64,000 nt of DNA from an uncultured Alphaproteobacteria bacterium (lineage in GTDB: Bacteria; Pseudomonadota; Alphaproteobacteria; Thalassobaculales; Thalassobaculaceae): contig CALMRI010000001.1 of NCBI GenBank assembly GCA_937776645.1, positions 1 through 64,000 of the forward strand, read 5' to 3'. Below, in pieces: positions 46,114 through 56,046 of this stretch. A program made the translations under genes and the position numbers. Below the pieces are notes generated by a model, which worked only from the letters and a program-made list of their open reading frames with translations, did no database searches and was not told the DNA's origin. Every line of letters starts with the position of its first letter. Position 1 is the first letter of the stretch.

Positions 46114-48177
46114 TCACGCCCTGGAAGCTGGCCGCCGTCGTCCCTTGCCGGAATGCGTCGTGACAAAAGTCTGAATGCCGTTCTTGCGCCCAGTGCGCCG
46201 ACCCTCGCCCTTGTTGTCACCGGTGCCGATCGGTTGCCAGGCCGGGATCAGGTGTTTCTTACCGGGGCCGATTAGATCTGTACGGCCCATGCGTTTCAAG
46301 GCTTCACGCAGCACGGGCCAGTTCTCGGCGTCGTGATAGCGCAGGAAGGCCTTGTGTAGCCGGCGTTGCTTCAGTCCCTTGGCGGTCAACACGACTTCGC
46401 CGCCATTGCGCCGCACTGGTTTAAGCGGATTTCGTTCGGAGTAGTACATCGCCGAGGCCAGCGCCATCGGCGAGGGCAGGAAGGTCTGGACCTGGTCGGC
46501 GCGAAAGCCGTTACCTTTTAGCCAGATCGCCAAATTCATCATGTCCTCGTCCGAGGTGCCGGGATGGGCGGCGATGAAATAGGGGATCAGGTACTGCTTT
46601 TTGCCGGCCTGTTTAGTGGCGGCGTCGAACATCCCCTTGAAACGGTCATAGGAGCCGATGCCCGGTTTCATCATCTTCTTAAGCGGCCCGTCCTCGGTAT
46701 GCTCCGGCGCGATTTTCAGGTAGCCACCGACATGATGGGTGGCGAGTTCCTTGATGTATTCCGGACTTTTTACCGCCAGGTCATAGCGTAGTCCCGAAGC
46801 GACCAGGATCTTCTTTACACCTTTGATGGCGCGCGCCTTGCGGTATAGCTCGATCAGCGGCGCATGGTCGGTATTCAGGTTCTTGCAAATATCCGGAAAG
46901 ACGCAGGATGGTTTGCGGCAGACCGCCTCGGTCTCCTTGTCCTTGCAGGCCATGCGGTACATGTTCGCGGTTGGCCCGCCAACGTCCGAGATCACCCCGG
47001 TGAAGCCTTTTACCTTGTCGCGGATATCCTCGATCTCCTTCAAGATCGAGTCCTCGGAACGACTCTGGATGATCCGGCCCTCATGCTCGGTGATCGAGCA
47101 GAAGGAACAGCCGCCAAAGCAACCGCGCATCACGTTGACCGAGAAGCGGATCATTTCCCAGGCCGGGATCCGCGCCTCGCCATAGTGAGGATGCGGGGCC
47201 CTTGCATAGGGTAAGGCGAAGACACCGTCCATCTCCGGCGTGGTCAGCGGGATCGGTGGAGCGGTTAACCAGACATCGCGGTCGCCGTGCTCTTGGATTA
47301 GCGGGCGGGCATTGCCAGGATTGCTTTCGATATGCAGCAGACGCGAGGCATGGGCATAGGTCGCGGGGTCGTCGCGGACGGTCTCATAGGATGGCAAACG
47401 GATGATGGTTTTCTCGTCGGTACGGCGTGGAGAGGGCAGGGTGGTGCTCTCGTCGTCGATATCGTGGAGGTCCAGTTCGGTCCAGTCGTCGGGGACGCCG
47501 CTGGCGGCATAAGCGGTCCCGCGCACATCGCGCATATCGGCTGGAGATTCGCCCCTGGCGGCGCGATGGGTGATCTCGACAATCGCCCGCTCGGCGTTGC
47601 CGTACAGCAATAGATCGGCCTTGGAATCCATCAGCACCGAACGCCGGACCTTGTCGGACCAATAATCGTAGTGAGCGATCCGGCGCAAGGAAGCCTCGAT
47701 CCCGCCGATGACGATCGGCGCGTCCTTGAACGCCTCGCGGCAACGCTGGGAGTAGACGATTACCGAGCGGTCCGGACGTTTGCCGCCCTCGTCATTCGGG
47801 GTATAGCTGTCGTTGTGACGCAGCCGGCGGTCGGCAGTATAGCGGTTGACCATGGAATCCATGTTGCCGCTGGTCACCCCAAAATACAGGTTAGGCCGCC
47901 CTAATGTCTTGAAGGCCTTGGTTGAGGTCCAGTCCGGCTGGGCGATAATCCCAACCCGAAACCCCTGCGCCTCCAGGACCCGTCCGATCACCGCCATGCC
48001 AAAGCTTGGGTGATCGACATAGGCATCGCCGGTCACCAGAATGACGTCGCAGGAATCCCAGCCCAGAAGATCCATCTCTTCTCTGCTCATCGGCAGGAAC
48101 GGGGCCGGGCCAAGACGATGCGCCCAATAGGGGCGGTAGGAGAAAATATCCTTCGCGGGGAGCATGGCTGCAGCCAA
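46114..48177 (-). CDS. YgiQ-family radical SAM protein
   Basis: A 687-residue protein of the UPF0313/YgiQ family. The N-terminal domain (about 1-300) has [20 protein letters not shown]. The radical SAM cluster is [10 protein letters not shown] with Cys353, Cys357 and Cys360. [18 protein letters not shown] and [19 protein letters not shown] follow, then a basic tail. Function is not established. It is the only large gene in its immediate area with no sign of frame damage. Confidence 0.93.
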   Translation of the reverse strand: MAAAMLPAKDIFSYRPYWAHRLGPAPFLPMSREEMDLLGWDSCDVILVTGDAYVDHPSFGMAVIGRVLEAQGFRVGIIAQPDWTSTKAFKTLGRPNLYFGVTSGNMDSMVNRYTADRRLRHNDSYTPNDEGGKRPDRSVIVYSQRCREAFKDAPIVIGGIEASLRRIAHYDYWSDKVRRSVLMDSKADLLLYGNAERAIVEITHRAARGESPADMRDVRGTAYAASGVPDDWTELDLHDIDDESTTLPSPRRTDEKTIIRLPSYETVRDDPATYAHASRLLHIESNPGNARPLIQEHGDRDVWLTAPPIPLTTPEMDGVFALPYARAPHPHYGEARIPAWEMIRFSVNVMRGCFGGCSFCSITEHEGRIIQSRSEDSILKEIEDIRDKVKGFTGVISDVGGPTANMYRMACKDKETEAVCRKPSCVFPDICKNLNTDHAPLIELYRKARAIKGVKKILVASGLRYDLAVKSPEYIKELATHHVGGYLKIAPEHTEDGPLKKMMKPGIGSYDRFKGMFDAATKQAGKKQYLIPYFIAAHPGTSDEDMMNLAIWLKGNGFRADQVQTFLPSPMALASAMYYSERNPLKPVRRNGGEVVLTAKGLKQRRLHKAFLRYHDAENWPVLREALKRMGRTDLIGPGKKHLIPAWQPIGTGDNKGEGRRTGRKNGIQTFVTTHSGKGRRRPASRA

Positions 48178-48365
48178 ATTATGGGAGTCGCGCGGGTTGT
48201 AGCAGGTTTTAGGGGATTGCGGGAGGGGGGATGGAAATGCACCCTGCCTGGTGAGAAATCCGGACTGGTGGTGCGACCGAAAGGGATCGGGCCCGACCCG
48301 TTTCGGTCAGACGACCAGGCGCGCATTGAGCGCGATCCACTCGGCGCCCGTACCGAAAGTCCGGG

Positions 48366-48650
48366 CTAGGCGCTGGTCATTGAATAGCCAACACGTTTGT
48401 TGATCCAGGAGGCGTCCACGCCCTCGCCAACCTGGTTAACAATGCCGGCACCGTCGCTATGCGGGATAACGTACGAGAAATCGTAGCCATAATTCGATTA
48501 CCCGGAGCGCAGTTTCACATCCGCTGGGTTGACGCCGGAGGCATGCAGACGAACGCGGGCCTTACCTGGCGGGGCCTCGGGCGCCGGCATGTCACCGGTT
48601 TCCAGAGTCTGATTGGCGAGGCCGGTGCGTTCATATCAAGCGGCGTGCAT
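48366..48650 (-). pseudogene. Truncated quinone oxidoreductase (MDR family) with in-frame stops
   Basis: One frame reads MHAA-stop-YERTGLANQTLETGDM, PAPEAPPGKARVRLHASGV, NPADVKLRSG-stop, YGYDFSYVIPHSDGAGIV and NQVGEGVDASWINKRV. This is the N-terminal catalytic domain of a zeta-crystallin-like NADPH:quinone reductase. Two nonsense codons (a TGA where Trp is expected in MHAAWYE, and a TAA after LRSG) lie in an otherwise continuous frame, and the nucleotide-binding domain is absent. Unlike the homopolymer indels elsewhere, this is decay by substitution and deletion. It lies between YgiQ and the reductase-like gene. Confidence 0.75.
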
Positions 48651-48664
48651 TACCCGATCACACC

Positions 48665-49735
48665 TTAGCCAGCTTTGGCCCGGTTGCGTTCTATCCAGCC
48701 ATCGACCAGCGCGACGGTGGCGTCGACCGCGTCGGACTGTTTGCCCCGGCCGGCGGCGATGGATTGCACCAAACGGTCGACACGCTCGATATTTGGAGCG
48801 CCGGCGGCAAGCGCGCGGGCCGCCGAGGACGGGCTGATCAGCGATTGCGCGGCGTTCGCGTATTTCTCGAACGGCACCATGTCGGACGGATCGGCACCCA
48901 GTGATACGCAAAGCTCGGAGACCCAATCGTAGACCGCTTTGGTTTCCGCCAGATCGGTGTGTACGGCGTCTTTGATCGTACGCATGTCGTCGGCTTGGAC
49001 ACAGCGATAATTGCCCGCCAAGAGCATGCACCACTTGGCCATCGGCACGAAGATCGAGTCATGGACCCGCAGTTTCACCGGTAGTTCGACCAGCCCGTCG
49101 CCGGCGTCATAGCGTGCGGCTTCGATATCCGCCTCGATCTGCCGCAACATCGCGGTGTGTTCGTCGGAGGCAAAGCGGGCCGACTTGAAGTTGGTCGGTA
49201 GCCGTACCTGGAGTACGTTGACCGGCTCGTCCGGCGGGCGAAACGCCTGCGGGTCCGGACTGCACAAGGTCATCAGATCAGGATCAAGGCTGTCCCAAAC
49301 CGTCGCGTCGGCATAGCTCTCACGGTAGGCGCTGGTGTCGAGCCCGCTGATCCGCTTGAGGTAGGTCAACGGCGGCATGTTCATGATCGACATCAGCGGC
49401 ACGCCGGCCTTGGACAGCCCGTCGAGCAGCGCTCTGACGCCGGGGGAGCGGTATTGGGGTTCCTGCATGGCCAGGACCGCGAGATCGTAGTCGGAAGCGG
49501 TGACCGATTCCGGGGCGCCGGCGGATAGGTTGCCAGGTAGGTCGCCGGACTTGATATCGAACAACCCCTCGCGCCCCTTGACCGGCATCCGCACCAAGGT
49601 GCCCTCGGCATTGATCAAATCTGCCTCGGCAGGCAGGCAGATCAATTTCGCGTCGTGGCCGGCCAGAATCAGCTTGGTCGCTAGCAGCGAGCCATAGGAT
49701 GCGCCCAAAAGCAGGATGTTGTATTTTTTCGCCAT
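48665..49735 (-). CDS. Ketopantoate reductase-like protein
   Basis: A 356-residue protein with an N-terminal Rossmann start, KKYNILLLGASYGSLLATKL, and the sort of two-domain layout seen in PanE/ApbA. The central part includes VLQVRLPTNFKSARFASDE and the C-terminal helical part LRVHDSIFVPMAKWCMLLAGN. The conserved PanE lysine and the C-terminal NS motif are not obvious to me, so it is likely a related dehydrogenase rather than true PanE. Start at 49735 has a GAGGA site six bases upstream. Confidence 0.6.
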   Translation of the reverse strand: MAKKYNILLLGASYGSLLATKLILAGHDAKLICLPAEADLINAEGTLVRMPVKGREGLFDIKSGDLPGNLSAGAPESVTASDYDLAVLAMQEPQYRSPGVRALLDGLSKAGVPLMSIMNMPPLTYLKRISGLDTSAYRESYADATVWDSLDPDLMTLCSPDPQAFRPPDEPVNVLQVRLPTNFKSARFASDEHTAMLRQIEADIEAARYDAGDGLVELPVKLRVHDSIFVPMAKWCMLLAGNYRCVQADDMRTIKDAVHTDLAETKAVYDWVSELCVSLGADPSDMVPFEKYANAAQSLISPSSAARALAAGAPNIERVDRLVQSIAAGRGKQSDAVDATVALVDGWIERNRAKAG

Positions 49736-50120
49736 GTCTTCCTCGCCCTGTCGATTTAGCGATGTTCGCGTGAGCGTCATCGCCAAGTTTTACGTGTTGG
49801 AGGGAGTTTGGCGGCTTTGGGCGGGTACGTATAGCAGTGTGGGGGTGAATTTCAGGATGCGGAAAATCCACAAATGACAGATTGTCCGTATTGCCCCGCC
49901 ACCGGACATCGAAATTGTCGAATATCCAGACCTTATTCCGGTTATTTAATAGGTCTAAAATTTTATATTAGCCGGTGTCTGGGCCTGCGATGAGATCAAC
50001 CGAGAATAGGTGCATTCGGTCTCGTACACCGGCGTGCGCCTTTGATCAATTCCTTGTCTCGGGCATGAGGCGAGGGAAGTGAGTTTCCATCTTCCTGACA
50101 AATTTGGGACCGTTCCGTGC
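49736..50120. other. Intergenic region without a supported gene
   Basis: 385 bases between the amidohydrolase gene and the reductase-like gene, both on the minus strand. There is an AT-rich patch at about 49935-49977, where a promoter for the reductase-like gene could lie. I see no hairpin terminator, repeat or convincing reading frame. Confidence 0.4.
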
Positions 50121-51197
50121 CTACCCGCCCATGCGGAACAGCTTTGCCGCGTTACCGCCGACGACAGCTTTCGTCATCTTGTCGTCGAGGCCGGTTTCGA
50201 CCACATGGCCGATCGGGTCGTACTCGCCCATGTCGAACGGGTAGTCGGTGCCCATCATTACTCGCTCGGCGCCGAACACTTTCACCAACGCCTCCAGCTG
50301 ATGGGTGGTGAAGACGATAGTGTCGACCCAAACGCGTTTCAGATAAGTGCTCGGCGGGTGCGGCAGGTTGCCATGGGCATCGGAACGGGCTCCCCAGGCA
50401 TGGTCGATGCGCCCGGAATAGGCTGCGAGATAGCCGCCGCCATGCACCGCCAGCACCTTCAGGTTCGGATGCCGTTCCAGCACGCCGTCGAAGATTAAAT
50501 AATGCAGCGCCAGATTAGTATCGAACGGGTTGCCGATGACGTTGTTGAAATAGAAGCGGCTCAACCGCTCGGCCTGGGTAAAGCCGGCGGGATGGATCGA
50601 CACGACCGCGCCGAGTCGTTCTGCCGCTCTCCAAAACGGCGCGGTATCGGGATCGGAGATCTCGCGCCCATTGATGTTGGTCAGGATCTGCACGCCCCGG
50701 AAGCCGAGCTCGGTCATGCAATATTCAAGCTCGTCGGCGGCGGCCTTGCCGTCCTGCATCGCGACCGTGCCCAGCGCGGCGAAGCGGTCCGTTCGATTGA
50801 CGATATATTCGGCCACCCCCTCGTTCACCATGCGCGCCGCCTTGACGCCGACTTCCGGCTCTACTGCGTAATAGCATTGATAGGGCGCCGGCATGACCAA
50901 CTGCATGTCCAAGCCCATCTTCTCCATGTCAGCGAGCCGCCGGTCCATTCCGCCGGGCAACATCAGCGGTGTGCGATCGGCCCCTTGCTTTTTCTGCAAC
51001 GCGACGGTTTCGGCCACCGCGCCCTTGATTGTTGGCGTGCGGGCGACGTTCATGTGGGTCGCGACGTAATCGGCGGCGGCATCGGTGAAGATGTGCGCGT
51101 GGCAGTCGATGGTCACGCTGGTCGGCCGCACCTCACGACCGGGGCGTCCGTGCGTCCTGGCGGCGGTCAGATCATACTTGTTCCATGGTTCCGACAT
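50121..51197 (-). CDS. ACMSD-like amidohydrolase family protein
   Basis: A 358-residue metal-dependent TIM barrel of the amidohydrolase_2 group, which includes 2-amino-3-carboxymuconate-6-semialdehyde decarboxylase. The start at 51197 has a GGAAGGAA site. Metal ligands: HAH in TIDCHAHIFTD (His33, His35), the later His in VVSIHPAG, and Asp in MMGTDYPFDMGEYD; LAVHGGGYLAAY is also typical. The reaction is probably a decarboxylation or hydrolysis of an aromatic or ring-opened acid. It lies in a minus-strand catabolic run with EamA and RidA genes. Confidence 0.83.
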   Translation of the reverse strand: MSEPWNKYDLTAARTHGRPGREVRPTSVTIDCHAHIFTDAAADYVATHMNVARTPTIKGAVAETVALQKKQGADRTPLMLPGGMDRRLADMEKMGLDMQLVMPAPYQCYYAVEPEVGVKAARMVNEGVAEYIVNRTDRFAALGTVAMQDGKAAADELEYCMTELGFRGVQILTNINGREISDPDTAPFWRAAERLGAVVSIHPAGFTQAERLSRFYFNNVIGNPFDTNLALHYLIFDGVLERHPNLKVLAVHGGGYLAAYSGRIDHAWGARSDAHGNLPHPPSTYLKRVWVDTIVFTTHQLEALVKVFGAERVMMGTDYPFDMGEYDPIGHVVETGLDDKMTKAVVGGNAAKLFRMGG

Positions 51198-51334
51198 AAG
51201 GGTTCCTTCCTTGCGTGACGTGCGGATATCGCTTGCGGTGGTGTCGTGGTGGTTCCGGTTGGGCGGTGCGGCGCTCCTACGCGGTCGAACGGTCCGATTG
51301 TAACGGTGCCTGAAATTCCATGGGGAACAAACCC

Positions 51335-52198
51335 TCACTTCCCCCGAACCACCATCGCCACGCCGACGACCGTAACCGCCATGCCGGCCAGCGCCATGGC
51401 CGTCAACCGTTCGTCAAACATGAAGTAAGCCATGACGGCGACGGTCGGTGGGGTCAGGTAGAACAGGCTCGCAACTTTGGTCGCCTGGTTGCTTCGGAGC
51501 AGGAACAGCAGCAGGGTGTGGGCGCCGAGCGAGACGACGATGACCATCCAGCCTAGAGACAGGATCAAGCGGTCGTCCCAATCGATCCGCATTTCCTCAA
51601 GGCTCCAGGCGCCAAGGCCGGTCACCACCATCGCCACCGCCGCTTGGATTACATTGCCGCTAAGCATGTCCATGCCGGCGCAGAACCGGCCCTGATAGAG
51701 CGTGCCGATGGTGATCAGGCAGACGCCGATTACGACCAGGATGATGGCGATGTTGTCGACTTCCCCCAGGTCGAGTTTATTCCAGAGCACCAAGATCAGG
51801 CCGGCAAACCCCAGGGCCACGCCGAGGCACTGCAATATCGAGACCCGGCCCCCGGGCAGGGCGCTGACGATGAGCACCGTCAACACCGGCTGTAGTCCGA
51901 GAATCAGCGCAACCAGACCAGCGGGAGCGCCGCGGGACAGGGCGATAAAGGTGCCGCTCAGATAAAGCGCCTGCACGAGCAAACCAACAAACGCGATATG
52001 CCCGACCTCGGCCCAACTGCGGGGCCAGCTGGCCTGGAATATCAGGCTTAAACCGAGGAAAATCGCCGTCACCAGAGTGAACCGTAGACACATGAAGGTC
52101 AGCGGTTCGATGAACGGCATGCCGTATTTGGCGCCGACGAAGGCAGAGCTCCATAGCAGCACGAACAGGGCGGGCGCGGCCCTTGTCATGAGAGACAT
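51335..52198 (-). CDS. EamA/DMT-family exporter
   Basis: A 287-residue membrane protein with about ten hydrophobic segments arranged as two EamA repeats (about 5-135 and 150-285). It begins LFVLLWSSAFVGAKYGMPF, the typical opening of this family. Members export amino acids or metabolites. The N-terminal MSLMTRAAPAL follows the ridA stop by about 50 bases on the same strand. Confidence 0.87.
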   Translation of the reverse strand: MSLMTRAAPALFVLLWSSAFVGAKYGMPFIEPLTFMCLRFTLVTAIFLGLSLIFQASWPRSWAEVGHIAFVGLLVQALYLSGTFIALSRGAPAGLVALILGLQPVLTVLIVSALPGGRVSILQCLGVALGFAGLILVLWNKLDLGEVDNIAIILVVIGVCLITIGTLYQGRFCAGMDMLSGNVIQAAVAMVVTGLGAWSLEEMRIDWDDRLILSLGWMVIVVSLGAHTLLLFLLRSNQATKVASLFYLTPPTVAVMAYFMFDERLTAMALAGMAVTVVGVAMVVRGK

Positions 52199-52249
52199 GG
52201 TCGGCCTGCCGTATTCGCTTGAGGGTCTATTCGCCGTTGCTGTTCTTGC

Positions 52250-52609
52250 TTACTTATACGCGGTCACCATAATCTCGACCAACAGCTCCGGCACTGCCAG
52301 ATCAGCCCGCACACAGGCCCGGACCGGCGGGTTCTCAGGGTCGACCCAGGCGTTCCAGACAGCGTTCATGGCGCCGAAATTGGCCATGTCGGTGATCCAC
52401 AGATTAGCCTGCAGCAGTTTCGACTTGTCAGTACCGGCCTGGGCCAGGAAGCCGTCGATCTTGTCGACGATCTGCTGGGTTTGGCCGGTGACATCGGCGG
52501 ACCGGTCGGAGGCGGTGAGGCCGGCGACAAAGACCATGTCACCCTTGACGACACAGCGGCTCATGATCGGGCCGGGGCCGGTGGTTTTCTCGATGCGGGT
52601 TACGGACAT
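52250..52609 (-). CDS. RidA-family protein
   Basis: A 119-residue trimeric-type RidA/YjgF protein. DMVFVAGLTASD is the N-terminal strand, QTQQIVDKIDGFLAQAGTDK the main helix, and PPVRACVRADLAVPELLVEI contains the conserved arginine (VRAC or VRAD) that binds the carboxylate of the substrate. Family members deaminate imines or enamines; some are 2-aminomuconate deaminases. It precedes the exporter gene. Confidence 0.88.
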   Translation of the reverse strand: MSVTRIEKTTGPGPIMSRCVVKGDMVFVAGLTASDRSADVTGQTQQIVDKIDGFLAQAGTDKSKLLQANLWITDMANFGAMNAVWNAWVDPENPPVRACVRADLAVPELLVEIMVTAYK

Positions 52610-52715
52610 GTTGGAACTCCAAGGCTGGGGGGTGATTGAGTGAAGGCGGCACTGTAGACAAGCCGGAGCCGGGGACGCCAGCAGTTTGGCGCCCCAGCAA
52701 TTTTTGCGGCAGATC

Positions 52716-53615
52716 CTATTCTGCGGCGCGTGCCCGGTTGCGGTCGATGACCGTATCGAGGTAGTCGCGCAATTCAGGACTGGCGTCCATCACGGCAGAC
52801 GGACGTCCGGGCTGTCGATCAGGCCCTCTCGCCACAGCCAATACTTCAGTGCGGCGGGATTGGGCTCCCGGAATAAAAGCTTTGTCAGCCCGATCAGGTC
52901 CGCGTCATTCGGCTAGCGCCGTCTGCCGGTCATCGTCCAGTACCGCTACTCTGACCCGCGCGAACGTCGCGGTCTGGATGTGAGTCGAGGCGAGGATACC
53001 GTTATCGGCGCCTTGACCTAAGGGTGGTATGAAAAAACGCCTCCTCGCCGGTCAAAACCGAAAACTCGTCGGGCTTGGTGCTGGTCAGCTCGAAGCTTTG
53101 TGCGGGATAGGCGCAGCAATCCTTGGCCGCGACGATGTTGTAGCGCTCGGCGAGCTTCAAAAGGGTGTCGTTGGCGAGATTGACGCCGGTCCGTAGGGGA
53201 AGTTGTAGATAATGATCGGTCGTTCGGTTCGCTCGGCCGGCGCCGAGACATGCTGGAAAAGGCCGTCCTGGGGCCGTCGGGTATAATAGGGGCAGGTAAC
53301 CAGATAACCGTTGATCGGCCATCCGGCGATGCGCTCCAGTTGCTTGGCCAGCTCGGCCGTGTCGCTGCCGGGTAAGCCGAGATAGAGCGAGCATCGCGTC
53401 AGCCAGCGCCCCGGCGCTGAGGATAGACAATCGCTCGGTTTGCTGTCGTCCAGGGTCAGGCTCCCACCGGTGGTGCCGGCCAGGACTAAGCCATCCATTG
53501 GTTGGTTTGCGTAATGGCGGATCAATCGGACCAGCGACGCCTCATCGAGAGCGTTATCGAGAAACGGGGTAATCAACGGCAGCCAGATACCCTAGATAGG
53601 ATTGTTGATGGTCAT
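52716..53615 (-). pseudogene. Broken dihydrodipicolinate synthase-family gene
   Basis: Class I aldolase/lyase of the DapA-NanA family in pieces. ATG 53615 has an AAGGAG site and gives MTINNPI, then an in-frame TAG (53592-53594), then GIWLPLITPFLDNALDEASL. The GTTGESL motif reads GTTGGSL. Frames change near 53430-53370 and again after NFPYG; TGVNLANDTLLKLAERYNIV and AAKDCCAYPAQSFEL (with the Schiff-base Lys region) follow, then FREPNPAALKYWLWREGLID and a tail ending ASPELRDYLDTVIDRNRAR. All parts of the family are present, so decay is recent or the sequence is poor. Confidence 0.75.
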
Positions 53616-53665
53616 GATGTCTTCTCCTTTGGGATTGAACCGGAGAAGATGGCTGACATAACAAA

Positions 53666-53691
53666 AGACCCCGTCCAATCCGGCGGGGTCT
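53666..53691 (-). terminator. Intrinsic terminator between the flavoprotein and DapA-like genes
   Basis: Arms AGACCCCG (53666-53673) and CGGGGTCT (53684-53691), with a ten-base loop. Read on the minus strand the hairpin is followed by TTTTG, so it would end the transcript of the flavoprotein gene just before the DapA-like start, or act as its attenuator. Confidence 0.65.
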
Positions 53692-53830
53692 GTTTCGATA
53701 CGACCGGTGTGTTAATTTTTAGTGGGCCGACGTGTCTCCGGTCCCCGGATGGGGGACGGTTTTCGAGACCAGTATCATGGGCAGTAAGATTTTCGGGTTA
53801 GGTGGGACTGTCAACCATGGCGGTCCCTCC

Positions 53831-55216
53831 CTACTCCATCGCCGCCTCCGGGATGATCGCTTGCGGGGTGTCATAGGCCTGCAGCGACGCCCAATGTGCC
53901 TCGATATCGCCTTGGAACAACCCCCTGGTGATTCCGGAAACCAGTTTGGGAACGCCGTGGTCATGGCGTTGATCGAGGAGCCTGACGGCCCAAAGCTCAT
54001 GGTCGAGGCGATGGAAAACAGGTGGATGTCGCGGATCCACGGGGTCTCGCCCGGCCGCTTCTCGACGAAGCTGAAATCCGCGGCGAGATAGGGGAAGCGG
54101 CCGAGCCGGTCCTCGCGCTCGGCCTCGGGCGGGGTGTATTTGTCGGTCCAGGTCGCGATGTTGTCGGCGAAGGCGGCGAGCTCCGGGCGGAGCGAAAAGT
54201 CCATGTCGACGCCGGTGCCACAGATCACGAAATCGAGCGGTGAAATCGCCCTTTCGGCGTGGCGATCTTATCCACACCGGGCCGAAGCGCGAGCACTGTC
54301 CCAGGGCGCGCCGGCGATCAGGCGGAAAGTTCTCGTGCCGGGCGCAGCGGTCATAGGTCTCCTGGGGGAAACCCTCGCGCAGCCCGAGGATCCGGCGCAT
54401 GAACCGCCAGCGCCACTTGCATCCTCCAGGTCGCCGAGATGCTCCAAGAAACCCTTGAAGGTCAGCCAGCGGTACGGCTGGATCACCTGCGGAGCTATGC
54501 CGGCGGCTGAACAGCATGCACCTCACTGCCGCGCCGGCCTCCAAGTGCCGCGCCGGCATTGTCGAAGGCTGAGGCACCGGCGCCGAGCACCGCCACCCGG
54601 CGGCCCTTCAGCGCCGCGAAATCGATGTCACCGGCAGCGTGCGCCCGGCGCGCTCGGGCGGCAAGTGCCTCGACCGCGGGCGGCATCCACCAAGCGTCCA
54701 GCCCCGTCCTGGCCGGTGGCGAGCACGATCTTGCGGGCATGGACCAGCGGTCCGGCGCCGCTCGCCGGTCGTCACGCAGGTTTCCAATTCCGCCGCGAGA
54801 AGGTCACCTGCCGGCTGGATCGACATCAAGCTTCGGCGCCGTTCTCGACGTCCAACGCCGACCACGTCGCGCACCCAGAGCAGATAGATGGCCCCAGTCC
54901 TCGCGCCGAATCAGCTGGAAGGTCGTCCCAGCTCTCCTGGCCGTACCGGGCGACATGCCAGGACGGGTAGGCCAGGCTCGGGATGTCCAGGTCCGGGCCG
55001 GTATAATCTTTCGGGCTGCGCAGGGTCGGCATGCGGGCATAAGGTGAGCCACGGCCCCTCGGCGCCGCGCTCGGCCCGATCGACGATGAGGATATTGTCC
55101 ACCCGGGAGCGCTTGAGCCCGAAAGCAGTCGCGATACCGGACTGCCCGGCGCCGACGATCAGCACATCAAACGCCTCGCCCCCATCCGGCGCTGGTCGCG
55201 GCGTCAGCCATGGCAT
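53831..55216 (-). pseudogene. Frameshifted FAD/NAD(P) monooxygenase-like flavoprotein
   Basis: Pieces in all three frames tile a protein of about 460-500 residues. Order: MPWLTPRPAPDGGEAF, then FDVLIVGAGQSGIATAFGLK (FAD motif), MPTLRSPKDYTGPDLDIPSL, YPSWHVARYGQESWDDL, GRRVAVLGAGASAFDNAGA (NAD(P) motif), QPYRWLTFKGFLEHLGDL, ICGTGVDMDFSLRPELAAF and WIRDIHLFSIASTMSFGPSG to IIPEAAME. An upstream stretch reads LEARVRADLALISHPR, so the true start is before 55216. At least eight indels are needed. The layout is like Baeyer-Villiger or flavin monooxygenases. The nearness to the join makes low coverage a likely cause. Confidence 0.75.
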
Positions 55217-55306
55217 TCTGGGATGGCTGATCAGCGCGAGATCGGCACGGACCCGGGCTTCGAGCGCCGCCAGGCCGGCGCCGTGGTCTGGGTCGCTAGC
55301 AGGTGG

Positions 55307-56046
55307 TCAGGACGGCACCTCGATCCGATAGACCCGCGCTGCCGTGCCGCTGAACAGATCGGTCTTTTCGGTCGCGCTGGCGCCGCTCGCCAGTTTTTTG
55401 CAGGCGTTCCAGTAGACCGGATAGCTGTACGAGCCCTTGTCGACCGGAAAGTTACTCTCGAACATGCAGCGGTCGGCGCCAAAGGCCTCGATGCAGGCGT
55501 CGATATACGGTCGCCACGCCTCGGCCAGACGGTCGGAACTCGGAGGGTCCTCATGCTCGTGGAAGTCATAGCCGTTGATCCGCATGCCGAGGCCACCGGT
55601 CTTCACCGTGACGTTGTCGCACGCTCGCGAGTTCTTGGATCGAGGCTTTCCAGGTGGCGAAAACCGCGTCGGTCTTGCCTGCGTACCCGGCGATACCGAG
55701 CGGCCCACCACAATGATCGAGGATGATCGATGTGTCCGGAAAGGCGCGGGCGAGATCGGTCAATTGCGGGATCTGAGGGTGATAAAGCCAAGCGTCGAAG
55801 GATAGGTCGAGCTTGCCAAGTTCGGCGAAACCAGCGCGGAAGCCGGCTTGAGAAACAGATCCTCCGGCACCGAATAGCCGGGGTTCATCAACCCGGGGTC
55901 AGCGTCCCAGGAACTGATATGGCGGATGCCGCGAAACCTCCCGCCACCGGCGATGCTATGCGCCTCAAGCACCGGGCGCACCGCTGTGCCCAAGGTGAGG
56001 TCGGCGTGGCCGACGATGCCGACGCACATGCGCTGAGCGCCGTAGA
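55307..56046 (-). pseudogene. Amidohydrolase, frameshifted and cut by the adapter join
   Basis: Pieces of an amidohydrolase_2 protein: AQRMCVGIVGHADLTLG (running into the join), GRFRGIRHISSWDADPGLMN, LDLSFDAWLYHPQIPQLTDL, FPDTSIILDHCGGPLGIAGY, NVTVKTGGLGMRINGYDF and CMFESNFPVDKGSYSYPVYW. The stop is at 55307. The HCGG histidine and ESNFPVD aspartate are active-site positions in this family. The 5' end is missing because the fragment stops at the adapter. At least two frame changes are needed. Possibly a lactonase-type enzyme; unrelated to the ACMSD-like gene in detail. Confidence 0.75.

Noticed and set aside
48366-48650. Stop-codon recoding (TGA read as Trp)
   Set aside because: Intact genes in the same piece use TGA as stop and TGG for Trp, and a TAA is also present in this frame.
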